Positions 24,982 to 32,935 of a DNA stretch of 64,000 nucleotides are shown here, one piece after another. The notes below the pieces were generated by a model. It did not search any database, was not told the origin of the DNA, and was given only the letters and a program-made list of their open reading frames with translations. The translations under genes and the position numbers were made by a program. How positions within the stretch are numbered: the first letter of the stretch is position 1; each line of letters begins with the position of its first letter. The DNA comes from Labilithrix sp. (GTDB lineage Bacteria > Myxococcota_A > Polyangia > Polyangiales > Polyangiaceae): contig JAHBWC010000007.1 of NCBI GenBank assembly GCA_019637225.1, positions 62,001 through 126,000 of the forward strand, in the 5' to 3' direction.

Positions 24982-25936
24982 TTCCCGCGTCGAACGCGGG
25001 GAACTCGATGATCTTGAGCGGGTCGATGTTGACGTCGCGCAGGTGCTTGGCGCGCAGCTCGTCGATGAGCTTCCGCTCGCTCGCCTCGGTGCGCTCGCGG
25101 TAGAGCGTCGCCCGGATCTGCGCCGTCGCTTCCTCGAGCGAGCGCCGGGTCGCCGGGACCGTCGTGCGGCGCCAGACGATCGCGAACGCGGAGCCCTCGG
25201 GGATCGGTTCGGGGACGAGCTCGCCGTCGCCCACCGCGGCCGCGGCCTTCACCAGCGTGGGATCGACCTTCACGCCCGCCTCGTTGCTGACGCCGTCGGG
25301 CGCGACGAAGCCGAGGTTGCCGCCGCGGAAGTTGGTGGCCTTGTCGATGCTGTGGTCGCGCGCGAGATCGTTGTACTTCGCGATCGTCAGGTCGCGCTTG
25401 GCCGCCGCGAGCACCGTGTCGGCCTCGTCGCGCGTCTTGCAGAGGATCCGCCACAGGTTCACGCGCTCGGGCGAGTCGAAGCGCGAGCGGTTGTCCTCGT
25501 AGTACTTCTTCACGTCCTCGGCCGGGATCGTGGCGGGAGACCTTAGCTCACCCGAGCGGAGGGCGCGGAGGGTCGCCGTGCTGCGGGCCCGCAGGAGCTG
25601 GTGGCTCGTGGGGAGCCTCTGGTCGAGCTTCTTCTGCTCGGCGCCGGCGCCGAGGAGCAGATCGCGGACGAGCACCTGATCGACGTAGGCGCGCACGATC
25701 TCCTCGCGCGAGGCGCCGAAGACGGCGGCCTGGAACGGCGGGATCTCGGCGAGGCGATCCTCGAGCTCGGCGACGGTGACGGTCCGCGAGCCCACCGTGA
25801 CTGCGATCTTCGCGCGGCGCGCGGCTTCGTCCGCGTCGGCCGCTCCCGCCTCCGCGGGGGCCGCATGCGAGGCGGCGGTGGCCGCGAGCGAGGCGACGAG
25901 CACCCCGGCGAAGATCCCTCTGCGGTTCTGGAGCAT
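24923..25936 (-). CDS. Parvulin-type peptidyl-prolyl isomerase / SurA-like chaperone
   Basis: This 337-residue periplasmic protein starts with a signal peptide (MLQNRRGIFAGVLVASLAAT, cleavage near SHA-AP). A SurA_N/trigger-like helical region follows (AVFGASREEIVRAYVDQVLVRDLL) and then a rotamase domain (about 170-275) with YNDLARDHS, RGGNLGFVAPDG and VGDGELVPEPI. It should assist folding of exported or outer-membrane proteins. The 3' end runs 59 bp antisense into rnc. It is preceded on the same strand by the basic protein at 26050-26571. Confidence 0.85.
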   Translation of the reverse strand: MLQNRRGIFAGVLVASLAATAASHAAPAEAGAADADEAARRAKIAVTVGSRTVTVAELEDRLAEIPPFQAAVFGASREEIVRAYVDQVLVRDLLLGAGAEQKKLDQRLPTSHQLLRARSTATLRALRSGELRSPATIPAEDVKKYYEDNRSRFDSPERVNLWRILCKTRDEADTVLAAAKRDLTIAKYNDLARDHSIDKATNFRGGNLGFVAPDGVSNEAGVKVDPTLVKAAAAVGDGELVPEPIPEGSAFAIVWRRTTVPATRRSLEEATAQIRATLYRERTEASERKLIDELRAKHLRDVNIDPLKIIEFPAFDAGISLPRSIPRAPEAGPRPAP

Positions 25937-26019
25937 GCGGTACGACGATCGCTCGACCAAGAGGACGTGGCTAGTAGCAAATCCGCCGGCCGGCGTCAGG
26001 CTCGGGTCGCCGGGGCCGT

Positions 26020-26043
26020 GGGCTCGGGCTCGGGCTCGGGCTC
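26020..26043. repeat. Hexamer tandem repeat (GGGCTC)n
   Basis: Four perfect GGGCTC units run through 26020-26043, between the downstream end of the basic-protein gene and the start of the isomerase gene. This is a slippage-prone microsatellite with no coding frame of interest; it may vary between strains. Confidence 0.7.
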
Positions 26044-26049
26044 GGGGCG

Positions 26050-26571
26050 CTAGGCGCCGGGGCGCGGGCGGGGGCGGCCTCGCTTCGCGGCTTCGGCGAG
26101 GACGCCGGCTTCGCGGAGGACCTCCTCGCCGATCCCTACGAAGCGGTAGACCTCGGGGCGGAAGCTGTACGCGCGGTGGAGGCGCTCGACGACGTCGACG
26201 ATCGAGTCCGGCGAGACGGCGGTCTTCTTCACCTTGGCGACCTTGCGGATCGAGCTGAGGGGCTCGCCGAGATCCATCAGCTCCTGCACGCGCTGCAGGA
26301 TGTCGAGCGGCTTGAGCTCGCGTGAGCCGCGGGCCTTGCCCGCCTCGAGCTCCTTCAGCAGGCGCTGGCGACGCTTCTCCGTGCGGCCGTCGAGCTTGTG
26401 CGAGGCGGCGCCGTGACCGCCCAGGATGTCGTTGAAGACGCGGGCGACGCGGCGCTTCTCGATCGCCTCGGGGCTCCCGCGCCGGTTCGGCGGCCGCGCG
26501 CGCGCCGCCTCCTGCTTGTCGTCGGACCGCTGGCTCTTCCCTGCCTTCGCGCGAGCCTTCACCGCTGCCAT
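26050..26571 (-). CDS. Basic helical protein of unknown function
   Basis: This 173-residue protein is not recognised. It has a Lys/Arg-rich N-terminus (AAVKARAKAGKSQRSDDKQ), a helical middle with SPEAIEKRRVARVFNDILGG and DILQRVQELMDLGEPLSSI, and a Pro/Arg tail. No signal peptide or membrane segment is seen, so it is cytoplasmic and may bind nucleic acid. The start is ATG 26571, because a perfect TTGACA -35 and a TACCGT -10 end 8 nt upstream. The upstream TTG at 26595 lies within that promoter. Confidence 0.6.
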   Translation of the reverse strand: MAAVKARAKAGKSQRSDDKQEAARARPPNRRGSPEAIEKRRVARVFNDILGGHGAASHKLDGRTEKRRQRLLKELEAGKARGSRELKPLDILQRVQELMDLGEPLSSIRKVAKVKKTAVSPDSIVDVVERLHRAYSFRPEVYRFVGIGEEVLREAGVLAEAAKRGRPRPRPGA

Positions 26572-26579
26572 CGCCCCCG

Positions 26580-26608
26580 ACGGTACGGTGCTCAAATGAG
26601 CATGTCAA
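26580..26608 (-). promoter_or_regulatory. Sigma70-type promoter, near-leaderless, of the basic-protein gene
   Basis: On the minus strand a consensus TTGACA (26608-26603) is followed by a 17-nt spacer and TACCGT (26585-26580), which ends 8 nt before the ATG at 26571. This is the best -35/spacer pair in the window and supports the chosen start. Confidence 0.6.
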
Positions 26609-26659
26609 CTCGGGTTTGTCCGCTTCAATGGCCAGAACAACCCGGAAAACAAATCGCCT

Positions 26660-27985
26660 TCATTGGCAGCGTTCCGCGAGGCCGATCGCGAGCGCGAGCG
26701 CGCCGAGGGCGACGAGCGGCCACGCGCGCCGGAAGAAGTCCGGCACGCTGTGGCCGAGGACCGCGAGCGTCCGCCGCGTCGACTCGCCGCGGCCGACGAC
26801 GCGAGCGACCTCGCGATCGATCTCCGCGCGCTCCTCGTCGTCCGTCGGATCGTCGCCGCGGAGGTAAGAGACGTGGTGCTCGAGCTCGTGGTGGATCGTC
26901 TCGCGGAGCTCGTCCTCCCAGTCGAACGGCCCCTCCTCGCGCTCGATCTTGGCGAACGTCTGGTAGTAGACGGTGACCCGCGGCGGCACCGCCGGCACCG
27001 GTGCGCCTGGCGGCGGAGGAGGCACGTAGCAGCCGAGGAGCGGCTCGCCGCCGTTGTCGACCTCGGGGGTTCCGGCCTCGACGACGAGCTCGGCCTTCTC
27101 TCCGGGGATCTCGGCGATGAGCGGCTCGGCGATCGCGTGGGCGAGCTCGACGAAGTCCGCCAGCGGAGGGAGCGCGTCGTGCTCGCGATCTCCCTCGCCC
27201 GGCTCGCGCTCGCCTTGGGCCGCCCGGTCGGCGTCGAGCGACGGCGCGAGCTCGCGGTCGATCGGGGCGTCGACCGTGTTCCTCGCCCTGCACTTCGGGC
27301 AGAACACGTCGCACGCGAGCCGGAGCGGGTAGTGCGCGGCGAGGAAGACGTCGGCGACGGCGTCGAGCGCCGCCTCGCCTCCGTCCGCGAGCGCGCGGGC
27401 GACGCGGCGCGGGCCGCGAATCGGCCCGATCGCCTCGATCCCCATCGCGTCCACCGCCGCTTCGTCCGGCACGAACGGCGCCCGCGCCAGCGCCGTCCAG
27501 AGCGGCATCGCCTCGCGGACCGTGCGGGGCGCGAGCGTGACGGTGCGCGCCTCGCGCACGCGTCCGAGCGGGATCGGTCGGCTCTCGAGCGGGACGCCGA
27601 GCTCCGCGGTTTGGTCGAGCTCCGGATCGCCGAGCTCGCCGTCCTCCCACGGGCCCGTCTCGAGGCCGCCGCACGGGCGCACCACGAGGAGCTCTCCGCA
27701 GTTGTGGCAGTCGATCTCGACCTCCTCTTCGTGGACGAGGCCCGCCTTGATCAGGAAGGCGCGGACGACGTGGAAGTCGGCGAGCGGGAGGTCGTGCACG
27801 TCGAGCTCCGAGTCGTTCTTCACGATCGCCACGTCGCGGTCGAAGAGCGCGAGGACGTCGGAGAAGAGCGGCGCTTCCGGCGCGAGCGCCGTCGCCTCCG
27901 CCGGGCTCGATGTGGTTCGGCGGAGCGTGACCCTCGCGCCGCTCGGCAGCGTGAGCGTGCGCGGGAGCGCGAAGGCCACGCTCAC
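26660..27985 (-). CDS. Tail-anchored zincin-type metallopeptidase with zinc-ribbon cysteines
   Basis: This 441-residue protein has two CxxC pairs (CHNC and CPKC) in its N-terminal two-thirds, an acidic linker, a Pro-rich loop, then a zincin motif HHELEHH (HExxH at 366-370) followed by acidic residues, as in the small MpmA/DUF1025-like metallopeptidases. A C-terminal hydrophobic segment (about 421-437) would anchor it with the catalytic part in the cytoplasm. Its ATG overlaps the yhhQ stop (ATGA), so it is co-translated with a queuosine-precursor transporter. The substrate is unknown, and the Cys-bearing region does not match a family I can name. Confidence 0.7.
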   Translation of the reverse strand: MSVAFALPRTLTLPSGARVTLRRTTSSPAEATALAPEAPLFSDVLALFDRDVAIVKNDSELDVHDLPLADFHVVRAFLIKAGLVHEEEVEIDCHNCGELLVVRPCGGLETGPWEDGELGDPELDQTAELGVPLESRPIPLGRVREARTVTLAPRTVREAMPLWTALARAPFVPDEAAVDAMGIEAIGPIRGPRRVARALADGGEAALDAVADVFLAAHYPLRLACDVFCPKCRARNTVDAPIDRELAPSLDADRAAQGEREPGEGDREHDALPPLADFVELAHAIAEPLIAEIPGEKAELVVEAGTPEVDNGGEPLLGCYVPPPPPGAPVPAVPPRVTVYYQTFAKIEREEGPFDWEDELRETIHHELEHHVSYLRGDDPTDDEERAEIDREVARVVGRGESTRRTLAVLGHSVPDFFRRAWPLVALGALALAIGLAERCQ

Positions 27986-28740
27986 CCCCCGCCGCGTGTC
28001 CCCGGACCCTCGTGCGCTTCGGGCCGGATCCGGAGCACGCGGACGACGAAGGCGTGGATCCCGTAGACGGCGGGAGTGAGCAGGATCGCCACGACGACCT
28101 TGATGCCGTACTCGCGGCCGATCTTGGCGAAGACCCAGGTCCAGCGCTCACCGAACGCCATCTTGCCGAGGAACGAGTCCGGCGCCGAGGCCGCCGTCCA
28201 GCCCCAGAAAATGACGTTGATCACGACGGTGTCCACGATCTGACTGAGGAGCGTCGAGCCGGTCGCCCGGAGCCAGAGGTGCTTCGACTGCGTGAGCGCT
28301 TTCCAGAACTGGAAGACCTGGATGTCGAGGAACTGGCCGAGCAGGTAGGCGATCATCGAGGCGACGAAGAGCTGCGCGCTGCCGCCGAAGATCTTCTCGA
28401 ACTCCGCCTGCGTGAAGTAGGTCGAGTCGTGCGCCGGGAGCACCGTTCCGACCTGGAGGAGCACCCAGGCGAGGACCGCCATCGCGAAGCCGAGCAGCGT
28501 GAGGAAGCGCGCGCCGCGCCGGCCGTAGAAGTCGTTCACCACGTCGGTCAGGAGGAACGTGACGGGGAACGGAATGACGCCGACGGAGATCGGCCCGAGC
28601 GGCGTCGGGATCGTCTTTCCGCCGATGACGTCGCCGATCAAGAGGCACGATACGAAGACGGCGGCGAGGCACACGAAGAGCTTGTGCGTCGCGTTCATCT
28701 GCGCGAAGGGCCCGCGTTCTTCGGTCGCTGGGTGCGTCAC
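27982..28740 (-). CDS. yhhQ: Queuosine precursor transporter (YhhQ family)
   Basis: This 252-residue membrane protein has about six helices and family motifs IGDVIGGKTI, FPVTFLLTDVVNDFYGRR, IAYLLGQFLDIQVFQFWK, and LLSQIVDTVVINVIF. YhhQ/QueT-like proteins import queuine precursors for tRNA modification. The GTG at 28740 is preceded by AAGGAGG at good spacing; an internal ATG (MNATHKL) is less supported. It lies 42 nt after the NtrY-like kinase and overlaps the metallopeptidase gene by 4 bp. Confidence 0.92.
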   Translation of the reverse strand: MTHPATEERGPFAQMNATHKLFVCLAAVFVSCLLIGDVIGGKTIPTPLGPISVGVIPFPVTFLLTDVVNDFYGRRGARFLTLLGFAMAVLAWVLLQVGTVLPAHDSTYFTQAEFEKIFGGSAQLFVASMIAYLLGQFLDIQVFQFWKALTQSKHLWLRATGSTLLSQIVDTVVINVIFWGWTAASAPDSFLGKMAFGERWTWVFAKIGREYGIKVVVAILLTPAVYGIHAFVVRVLRIRPEAHEGPGTRGGG

Positions 28741-28782
28741 TCTCGAGAGCCTCCTTCGGCTTCCGGCGACTATCGCATCTCT

Positions 28783-30501
28783 TCAGCCGTCTGACGACGG
28801 CGGCGGCGCCTCGCTCGCGGCGGCGGGGCCCTCGACCGGGAGAACGAGCCGGAAGACCGCACCCTTGCCGTTCGCGCTGGCGCCGACGTACGAGAGCTCG
28901 CCGTCGTGCTCGTAGGCGATGCGCTGCGCGATCGCGAGCCCGAGCCCGGTGCCGCTCGACTTCGTCGTCGCATACGGCTCGAAGAGGCGCCCCGCGAACT
29001 CGGGCGCGATCCCCGATCCGTTGTCCGCGACGGAGAAGGAGACGTAGTGCCCGTCGGTGTCGGTGGTGAGCGTCACGGCGCCCCCTGGGACGTCCTTCAC
29101 GGCGTCGAGCGCGTTCTGCACCAGGTTCGTCAGCACCTGGATGACCTGATCGCGGTCGGCGCGGATCGCCGGCGCGCGGCGCTGGGTGACGTGTGCGAGG
29201 TGGAGGTCGCCGGCGGCGGCCTTGTGCGCCTGGACGACGTGGCGAGCGACGTCTTCGACGTCCATGTCCTGAGGTCGCGGCGGCGGGAGGCGCGCGAATC
29301 GGGTGAACTCCGTCACGATGTTCGAGATGCGGTGCACCTCGTCGAGCACGGTGCGCGTCGCCTCGTCGAAATACTCGTCGAAGCGCGGGTCCTCGCGCGC
29401 GCGGAGGCGCCGGAGCGTCTCGACGGCCGCGCGGATCGGCGCGAGCGGGTTCTTGACCTCGTGCGCGACGCGCCGCGCGACCTCGCGCCAGGCCGCCACC
29501 CGGCTCGCGGCGGCGAGGCGGCGGCGCGTGACGGCGAGGTCCGTGATCATCCGGTCGAACGCGAGGCCGAGCTCGCGCACCTCGCCGGAGCCGCGCACCT
29601 GGAGCGGCTGCGCCTCGCCCGCGGCGACCTTGCCGGCCTCCTGCGCGAGTACCGACAGCGGTCGCCCGATGCTGCGCGCGAGCACGACGGCGACGAGGAA
29701 CGCGACGACGGCCGCGACGATCGCGAGGACCCCGACGGCGCGATCGACCTCGGCGAGGTTGGCCTCGAGCTCGCGCGTGGGCTTCACGATCTCGAACGGA
29801 AGCGCGGCGCCGCGGGCGTCCTCGATCTGGCACGTCGCGCGCTCGGCGCCGCCGGCGACGTTCGCGGCGGCGGTCGCTGACGACGCGACCGGCGGTGACT
29901 TCACGGCGCGCGGCCACGAGGGCACGACCGTGATGCCGAGGGTCCGCGCGATCCGGTCCATCATCGGATCGACGTGGCGCGCGGCGACCATCCCGACGAG
30001 CCGGCCGTTCGGCGAGGCCTTCGTGCAGCGCGTGACGATCGCCGGGACGGGCGTCATCCGGAGCGCGAACGTCGACGCATCGCCGCGGATGAGCGCGTCG
30101 ACCTCGGCCGGCGTCACGCCGATCAGCGTGGTCGGGCTGGCCCCGACGATGTCGCCCTTCTCGGCGCCGACGAGCAGCTCGTCCATGCCGAACGCCTTCC
30201 GTTCGGTGTGGACGCGGGCGGAGAACGAGAGCCGGCGCTCGTCGATCTCGCCGTTGTCGATCGCGAGGCCGACGTGCTCGACGAGCTCGTTGCCCTCGCA
30301 GAAGCCCGTGATGAGGGTCCGGTCCGCGTCGGCCTGCCGCCTCACCTCGCCCTTGATGCGCTCGCAGACGCCGCGGACGTCCTCGCGGAAGCGCTCGGTC
30401 TCCGTCGCCACGAGCCGGTAGCGGATCGCGACGCCGACGAGCGCGCTCGACGCCGCCGCGAGGAGGCCGAACGTGAGCGCGAGTCGGAGAGCGAGACGCA
30501 A
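28783..30501 (-). CDS. NtrY-like membrane sensor histidine kinase
   Basis: This 572-residue kinase has membrane segments at about 8-27 and 257-276 bounding a large extracytoplasmic sensor domain, a HAMP domain (about 277-330), the phosphoacceptor H347 in RRVAHEVKNPLAPIR, and an ATPase domain with NLVQNALDAV, DNGSGIAPE and GTGLGLAIA. HEVKNPL and the domain order resemble NtrY. No response regulator is adjacent. The start codon appears to be TTG (30501), with AAGG a few bases upstream. An imperfect tandem repeat lies immediately before it. Confidence 0.9.
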   Translation of the reverse strand: MRLALRLALTFGLLAAASSALVGVAIRYRLVATETERFREDVRGVCERIKGEVRRQADADRTLITGFCEGNELVEHVGLAIDNGEIDERRLSFSARVHTERKAFGMDELLVGAEKGDIVGASPTTLIGVTPAEVDALIRGDASTFALRMTPVPAIVTRCTKASPNGRLVGMVAARHVDPMMDRIARTLGITVVPSWPRAVKSPPVASSATAAANVAGGAERATCQIEDARGAALPFEIVKPTRELEANLAEVDRAVGVLAIVAAVVAFLVAVVLARSIGRPLSVLAQEAGKVAAGEAQPLQVRGSGEVRELGLAFDRMITDLAVTRRRLAAASRVAAWREVARRVAHEVKNPLAPIRAAVETLRRLRAREDPRFDEYFDEATRTVLDEVHRISNIVTEFTRFARLPPPRPQDMDVEDVARHVVQAHKAAAGDLHLAHVTQRRAPAIRADRDQVIQVLTNLVQNALDAVKDVPGGAVTLTTDTDGHYVSFSVADNGSGIAPEFAGRLFEPYATTKSSGTGLGLAIAQRIAYEHDGELSYVGASANGKGAVFRLVLPVEGPAAASEAPPPSSDG

Positions 30502-30514
30502 GCGGAGCCTTGGC

Positions 30515-30586
30515 GTGGAAGGGAGCCGTCAGCCGTGGAGCCGTCAGCTGTGGAAGGGAGCCGTCCGCCGTGGAGCAGCCGTCCGG
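30515..30586. repeat. Degenerate A-B-A-B tandem repeat before the NtrY-like gene
   Basis: Four units begin with GTGGA and contain AGCCGTC: 20 bp (30515-30534), 15 bp (30535-30549), 20 bp (30550-30569) and 17 bp (30570-30586). Units 1 and 3 are nearly identical (GTGGAAGGGAGCCGTCAGCC and GTGGAAGGGAGCCGTCCGCC). They end 14 bp upstream of the TTG start of the minus-strand kinase. Confidence 0.65.
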
Positions 30587-30748
30587 GGTGAAGCGAGCAC
30601 CAGGCTACAGCCTCGACGGCCCTACGGGAAAACGCCTCGAAGGCCGGGTGCATTCGCCGCGTCCGCTCGCGGTTCCATGCGGGGCGCGGCGCATCCTGCA
30701 GCGCCCGGGTTGCCCGCCGCCGCGCGTTGCCGTAGGAGATCGAGCTCG

Positions 30749-31270
30749 ATGCGGTCGATCCTCTCCGTGCTCCTCGGCGGTGCGCTCGCGCTCGCAGGCG
30801 CCGGCGCCGCTTGCGGCGGCGACGACGCGGCCGAGCCTTCCGCCGACGCCGCCTCGGCCGACGCCGCGGTCGAAGCCGGCGACGCGAATGCAGGGGGGCA
30901 CGACGGTCACGACGCCGGGCGTGTCGACGCGGGGCCGCCTCCGATCCGGTGCACGGACGAGGAGCTCGCCGCGAACGACAAGACCGACGGTGGCGCGCTC
31001 GTCATCACGTTCCTCAACGCCGCCAACCCGAGGCAGTACGAGAACCGCTGCGCGACGGTGAAGGTCGGCGCGAGCGTGACTTTTTCGGGCGGCTTCGCGC
31101 AGCACCCGCTGCAGGCCGCCGGCGGCGACTCGCCGAACCCGATCCCCTACGTCGCCGAGGACCAGCCCGGCGACGAGCTCGTCGTCACGATGCCGAACGC
31201 CGGCACGTTCGGCTACGAGTGCGAGTTCCACCCGACGCTGATGTTCGGCGCGATCCGCGTCGTTCCTTGA
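30749..31270 (+). CDS. Plastocyanin/azurin-like blue copper lipoprotein
   Basis: This 173-residue protein has a signal with lipobox AAC (C22), an Asp/Ala/His-rich linker with HDGHD (about 23-62), and a cupredoxin domain. The type-1 copper ligands are all visible: H119 (AQHPL), C158 (YECEF), H161 and M165 (HPTLM). It should carry electrons at the cell surface or periplasmic face. The ATG is preceded by TAGGAGA. It is monocistronic and followed by a Cys-rich lipoprotein gene. Confidence 0.88.
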   Translation: MRSILSVLLGGALALAGAGAACGGDDAAEPSADAASADAAVEAGDANAGGHDGHDAGRVDAGPPPIRCTDEELAANDKTDGGALVITFLNAANPRQYENRCATVKVGASVTFSGGFAQHPLQAAGGDSPNPIPYVAEDQPGDELVVTMPNAGTFGYECEFHPTLMFGAIRVVP

Positions 31271-31396
31271 GCGGCCTCGCCTGACGCCGCAGAGCGACCA
31301 GGGGCCACGCGGCCCTGCTCCGCCCTCGGCCGAAGATGGCTCATCCGTTGCTGGGCCGCGCCCGCGCGCCGGGCAGGCGCGCGAGCGGAGGGAACA

Positions 31397-31903
31397 ATGC
31401 GCCAAATCATCGTAGGTGTCGTGAGCGTCGTTCCGGTCATCGTCGTGGCGTGCAGCTCGTCGGACCTCTCGACGGATCTCGGAGGGAAAGAAACGAAGGA
31501 CGCGGCGTCGGCGGAGGCGTCGTCGGACAAGGACGCCGACGCTCCGCCCGCGCCGAAGGACACCCCGCCGGTGCAGGCGGGCACCTGCAGCGCAAGCCAA
31601 GGAGCCGAAGCGTGCTTCGCGTGCTGCGAGGAGAAGAACCCGAACGGCGCGCAGGTGTACGACCAGGCGATGCACACGTGTCTCTGCGCGCCGTCGGCCT
31701 GTGCGACGGAGTGCGCAGAGACCGAGTGCGCGGCGCAGCCGGTGGAGCCGGCGCCGGGCGACGACTGCGCGACCTGCATCGATGACGCGACCGAGTGCGC
31801 GCAGGCTGCCGAGACGGCCTGCGCCGCGAGCGCGGCGTGCGGTGGCCTCGCGGACTGCATCGAGGCGAGCGGCTGCGAGCCGGAGGCGGACGGCGGGACA
31901 TGA
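31397..31903 (+). CDS. Small Cys-rich lipoprotein, unknown function
   Basis: This 168-residue protein has a signal ending in VVAC, a Lys/Asp/Ala-rich linker, and a C-terminal half with about 17 cysteines in spacings such as CFACC, CATECAETEC and CATC. The even Cys count and export signal suggest a disulfide-stabilised domain. The ATG has a strong upstream GGAGGG. No known family recognised; it resembles short Cys-rich lipoproteins common in myxobacterial genomes. Confidence 0.75.
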   Translation: MRQIIVGVVSVVPVIVVACSSSDLSTDLGGKETKDAASAEASSDKDADAPPAPKDTPPVQAGTCSASQGAEACFACCEEKNPNGAQVYDQAMHTCLCAPSACATECAETECAAQPVEPAPGDDCATCIDDATECAQAAETACAASAACGGLADCIEASGCEPEADGGT

Positions 31904-32028
31904 CGGCGACGGCCGCGGCGGACGGCGCGATCGCGTCCGCCGCGGCGCCCGGCGTGTGGCTCGACGGGGCTGTGCCGGAGGGCTCACCTGACCCGAGCGC
32001 GAAGCCGTTTCGTCACGGCCGAGCGAGG

Positions 32029-32050
32029 CGCCGGCGATCGATCGCCGGCG
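32029..32050. promoter_or_regulatory. Perfect 22-bp palindrome upstream of the NrsF-like gene
   Basis: CGCCGGCGATC is followed directly by its exact reverse complement. It sits 75 bp before the ATG at 32126. The GATCGATC centre and length fit an operator site, but its GC-richness means a folded RNA element is also possible. Confidence 0.5.
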
Positions 32051-32125
32051 TCTGCGACCGCGGGCCTCGCGCGCGGACGACGGCTGCGGCATGCGCGCCG
32101 CTTCGCGAGAGATTCCGATCGGGGC

Positions 32126-32878
32126 ATGGAAATTCGGACTGGCCTCGTCGCGCGAGTGTCGTATGCGTTGGGCCTCGATCCGTTCCGTCGGGGGCCTCGG
32201 ATGAATCAGGTTGGGCAGGGGGGCGCGGGCCGCGACGGCTCGCCCGTCGGCGCGCGGGGCGCGCGCGGTGTCGGGATGCTCGCTCGGATCGGCGCTACGC
32301 CGTCGCGCGCGATCGTGCAAAAGGCGACGGCCACGCTCGTCGTGGTGTCGCTCTCGATGGCGCTCCTCGTGTTCGACCTCGCCGGTGGGCTCGAGCACGG
32401 CTCGGGTCGACCGCTCGCCGTCACGGTGCGGCTCGCGGGCGGCTGGACGACGGCCGCGATCGCGCTCACGTGGCTCACGCTCGCGCCCCGTCGCGCGCGC
32501 CCGTCGCCCGCGCTCCTCGCGGCCAGCGCGACGGCGGCGCCGCTCGGCCTCTTCGCGTGGATGCAGCGCTTTCACGAAAGCTACTTCGTACCGCTCGAGG
32601 GCGCGGCCTACGGTTGCGTCGCCCTCACGCTCGGTCTGGCGCTCCTGCCGTTCGTGGGCTTCTTCGCGCTCCACCGCGGTGTGGGGTCCGGTCGAGCGGG
32701 GCCGCTCGGGGCGGCGGCCGGAGCGGCGTGTGGAGCGTGGGCGGGCGTCGTCGTCGAGCTCTGGTGTCCGGTCACGAGCGCCGTGCACGCGCTCGTGGGG
32801 CACGCCGCGCCGGTGGCGCTCCTCGTCGTCGCCGGCACCCTCGCCGGCGCGCGGCTCCTCGCCGCGCCCGCGTCCTGA
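32126..32878 (+). CDS. NrsF/DUF1109-like membrane protein
   Basis: This 250-residue protein has about six membrane segments and ends with a layout like DUF1109/NrsF proteins, in which a Cys/His-containing loop (ELWCPVTSAVHALVGH) precedes the last helix. NrsF proteins inhibit an ECF-type sigma factor encoded beside them. No sigma factor gene is present here, so if this is a true NrsF it acts on a distant partner. The start is uncertain: ATG 32126 or ATG 32201 (MNQVGQ). Confidence 0.6.
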   Translation: MEIRTGLVARVSYALGLDPFRRGPRMNQVGQGGAGRDGSPVGARGARGVGMLARIGATPSRAIVQKATATLVVVSLSMALLVFDLAGGLEHGSGRPLAVTVRLAGGWTTAAIALTWLTLAPRRARPSPALLAASATAAPLGLFAWMQRFHESYFVPLEGAAYGCVALTLGLALLPFVGFFALHRGVGSGRAGPLGAAAGAACGAWAGVVVELWCPVTSAVHALVGHAAPVALLVVAGTLAGARLLAAPAS

Positions 32879-32885
32879 GCGGCGT

Positions 32886-32925
32886 CCGCGTCTCGAGCGC
32901 GGCGCTCGCGTCTCGAGCGCGGCGC
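32886..32925. repeat. Two 20-bp tandem direct repeats between convergent genes
   Basis: YCGCGTCTCGAGCGCGGCGC occurs at 32886-32905 and 32906-32925, with one mismatch (the first base). The unit contains the near-palindrome CGCGTCTCGAGCGCG. It fills most of the 57-bp gap between the converging NrsF-like and FHA/AAA+ genes. Confidence 0.6.
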
Positions 32926-32935
32926 CCGCGCGCCG

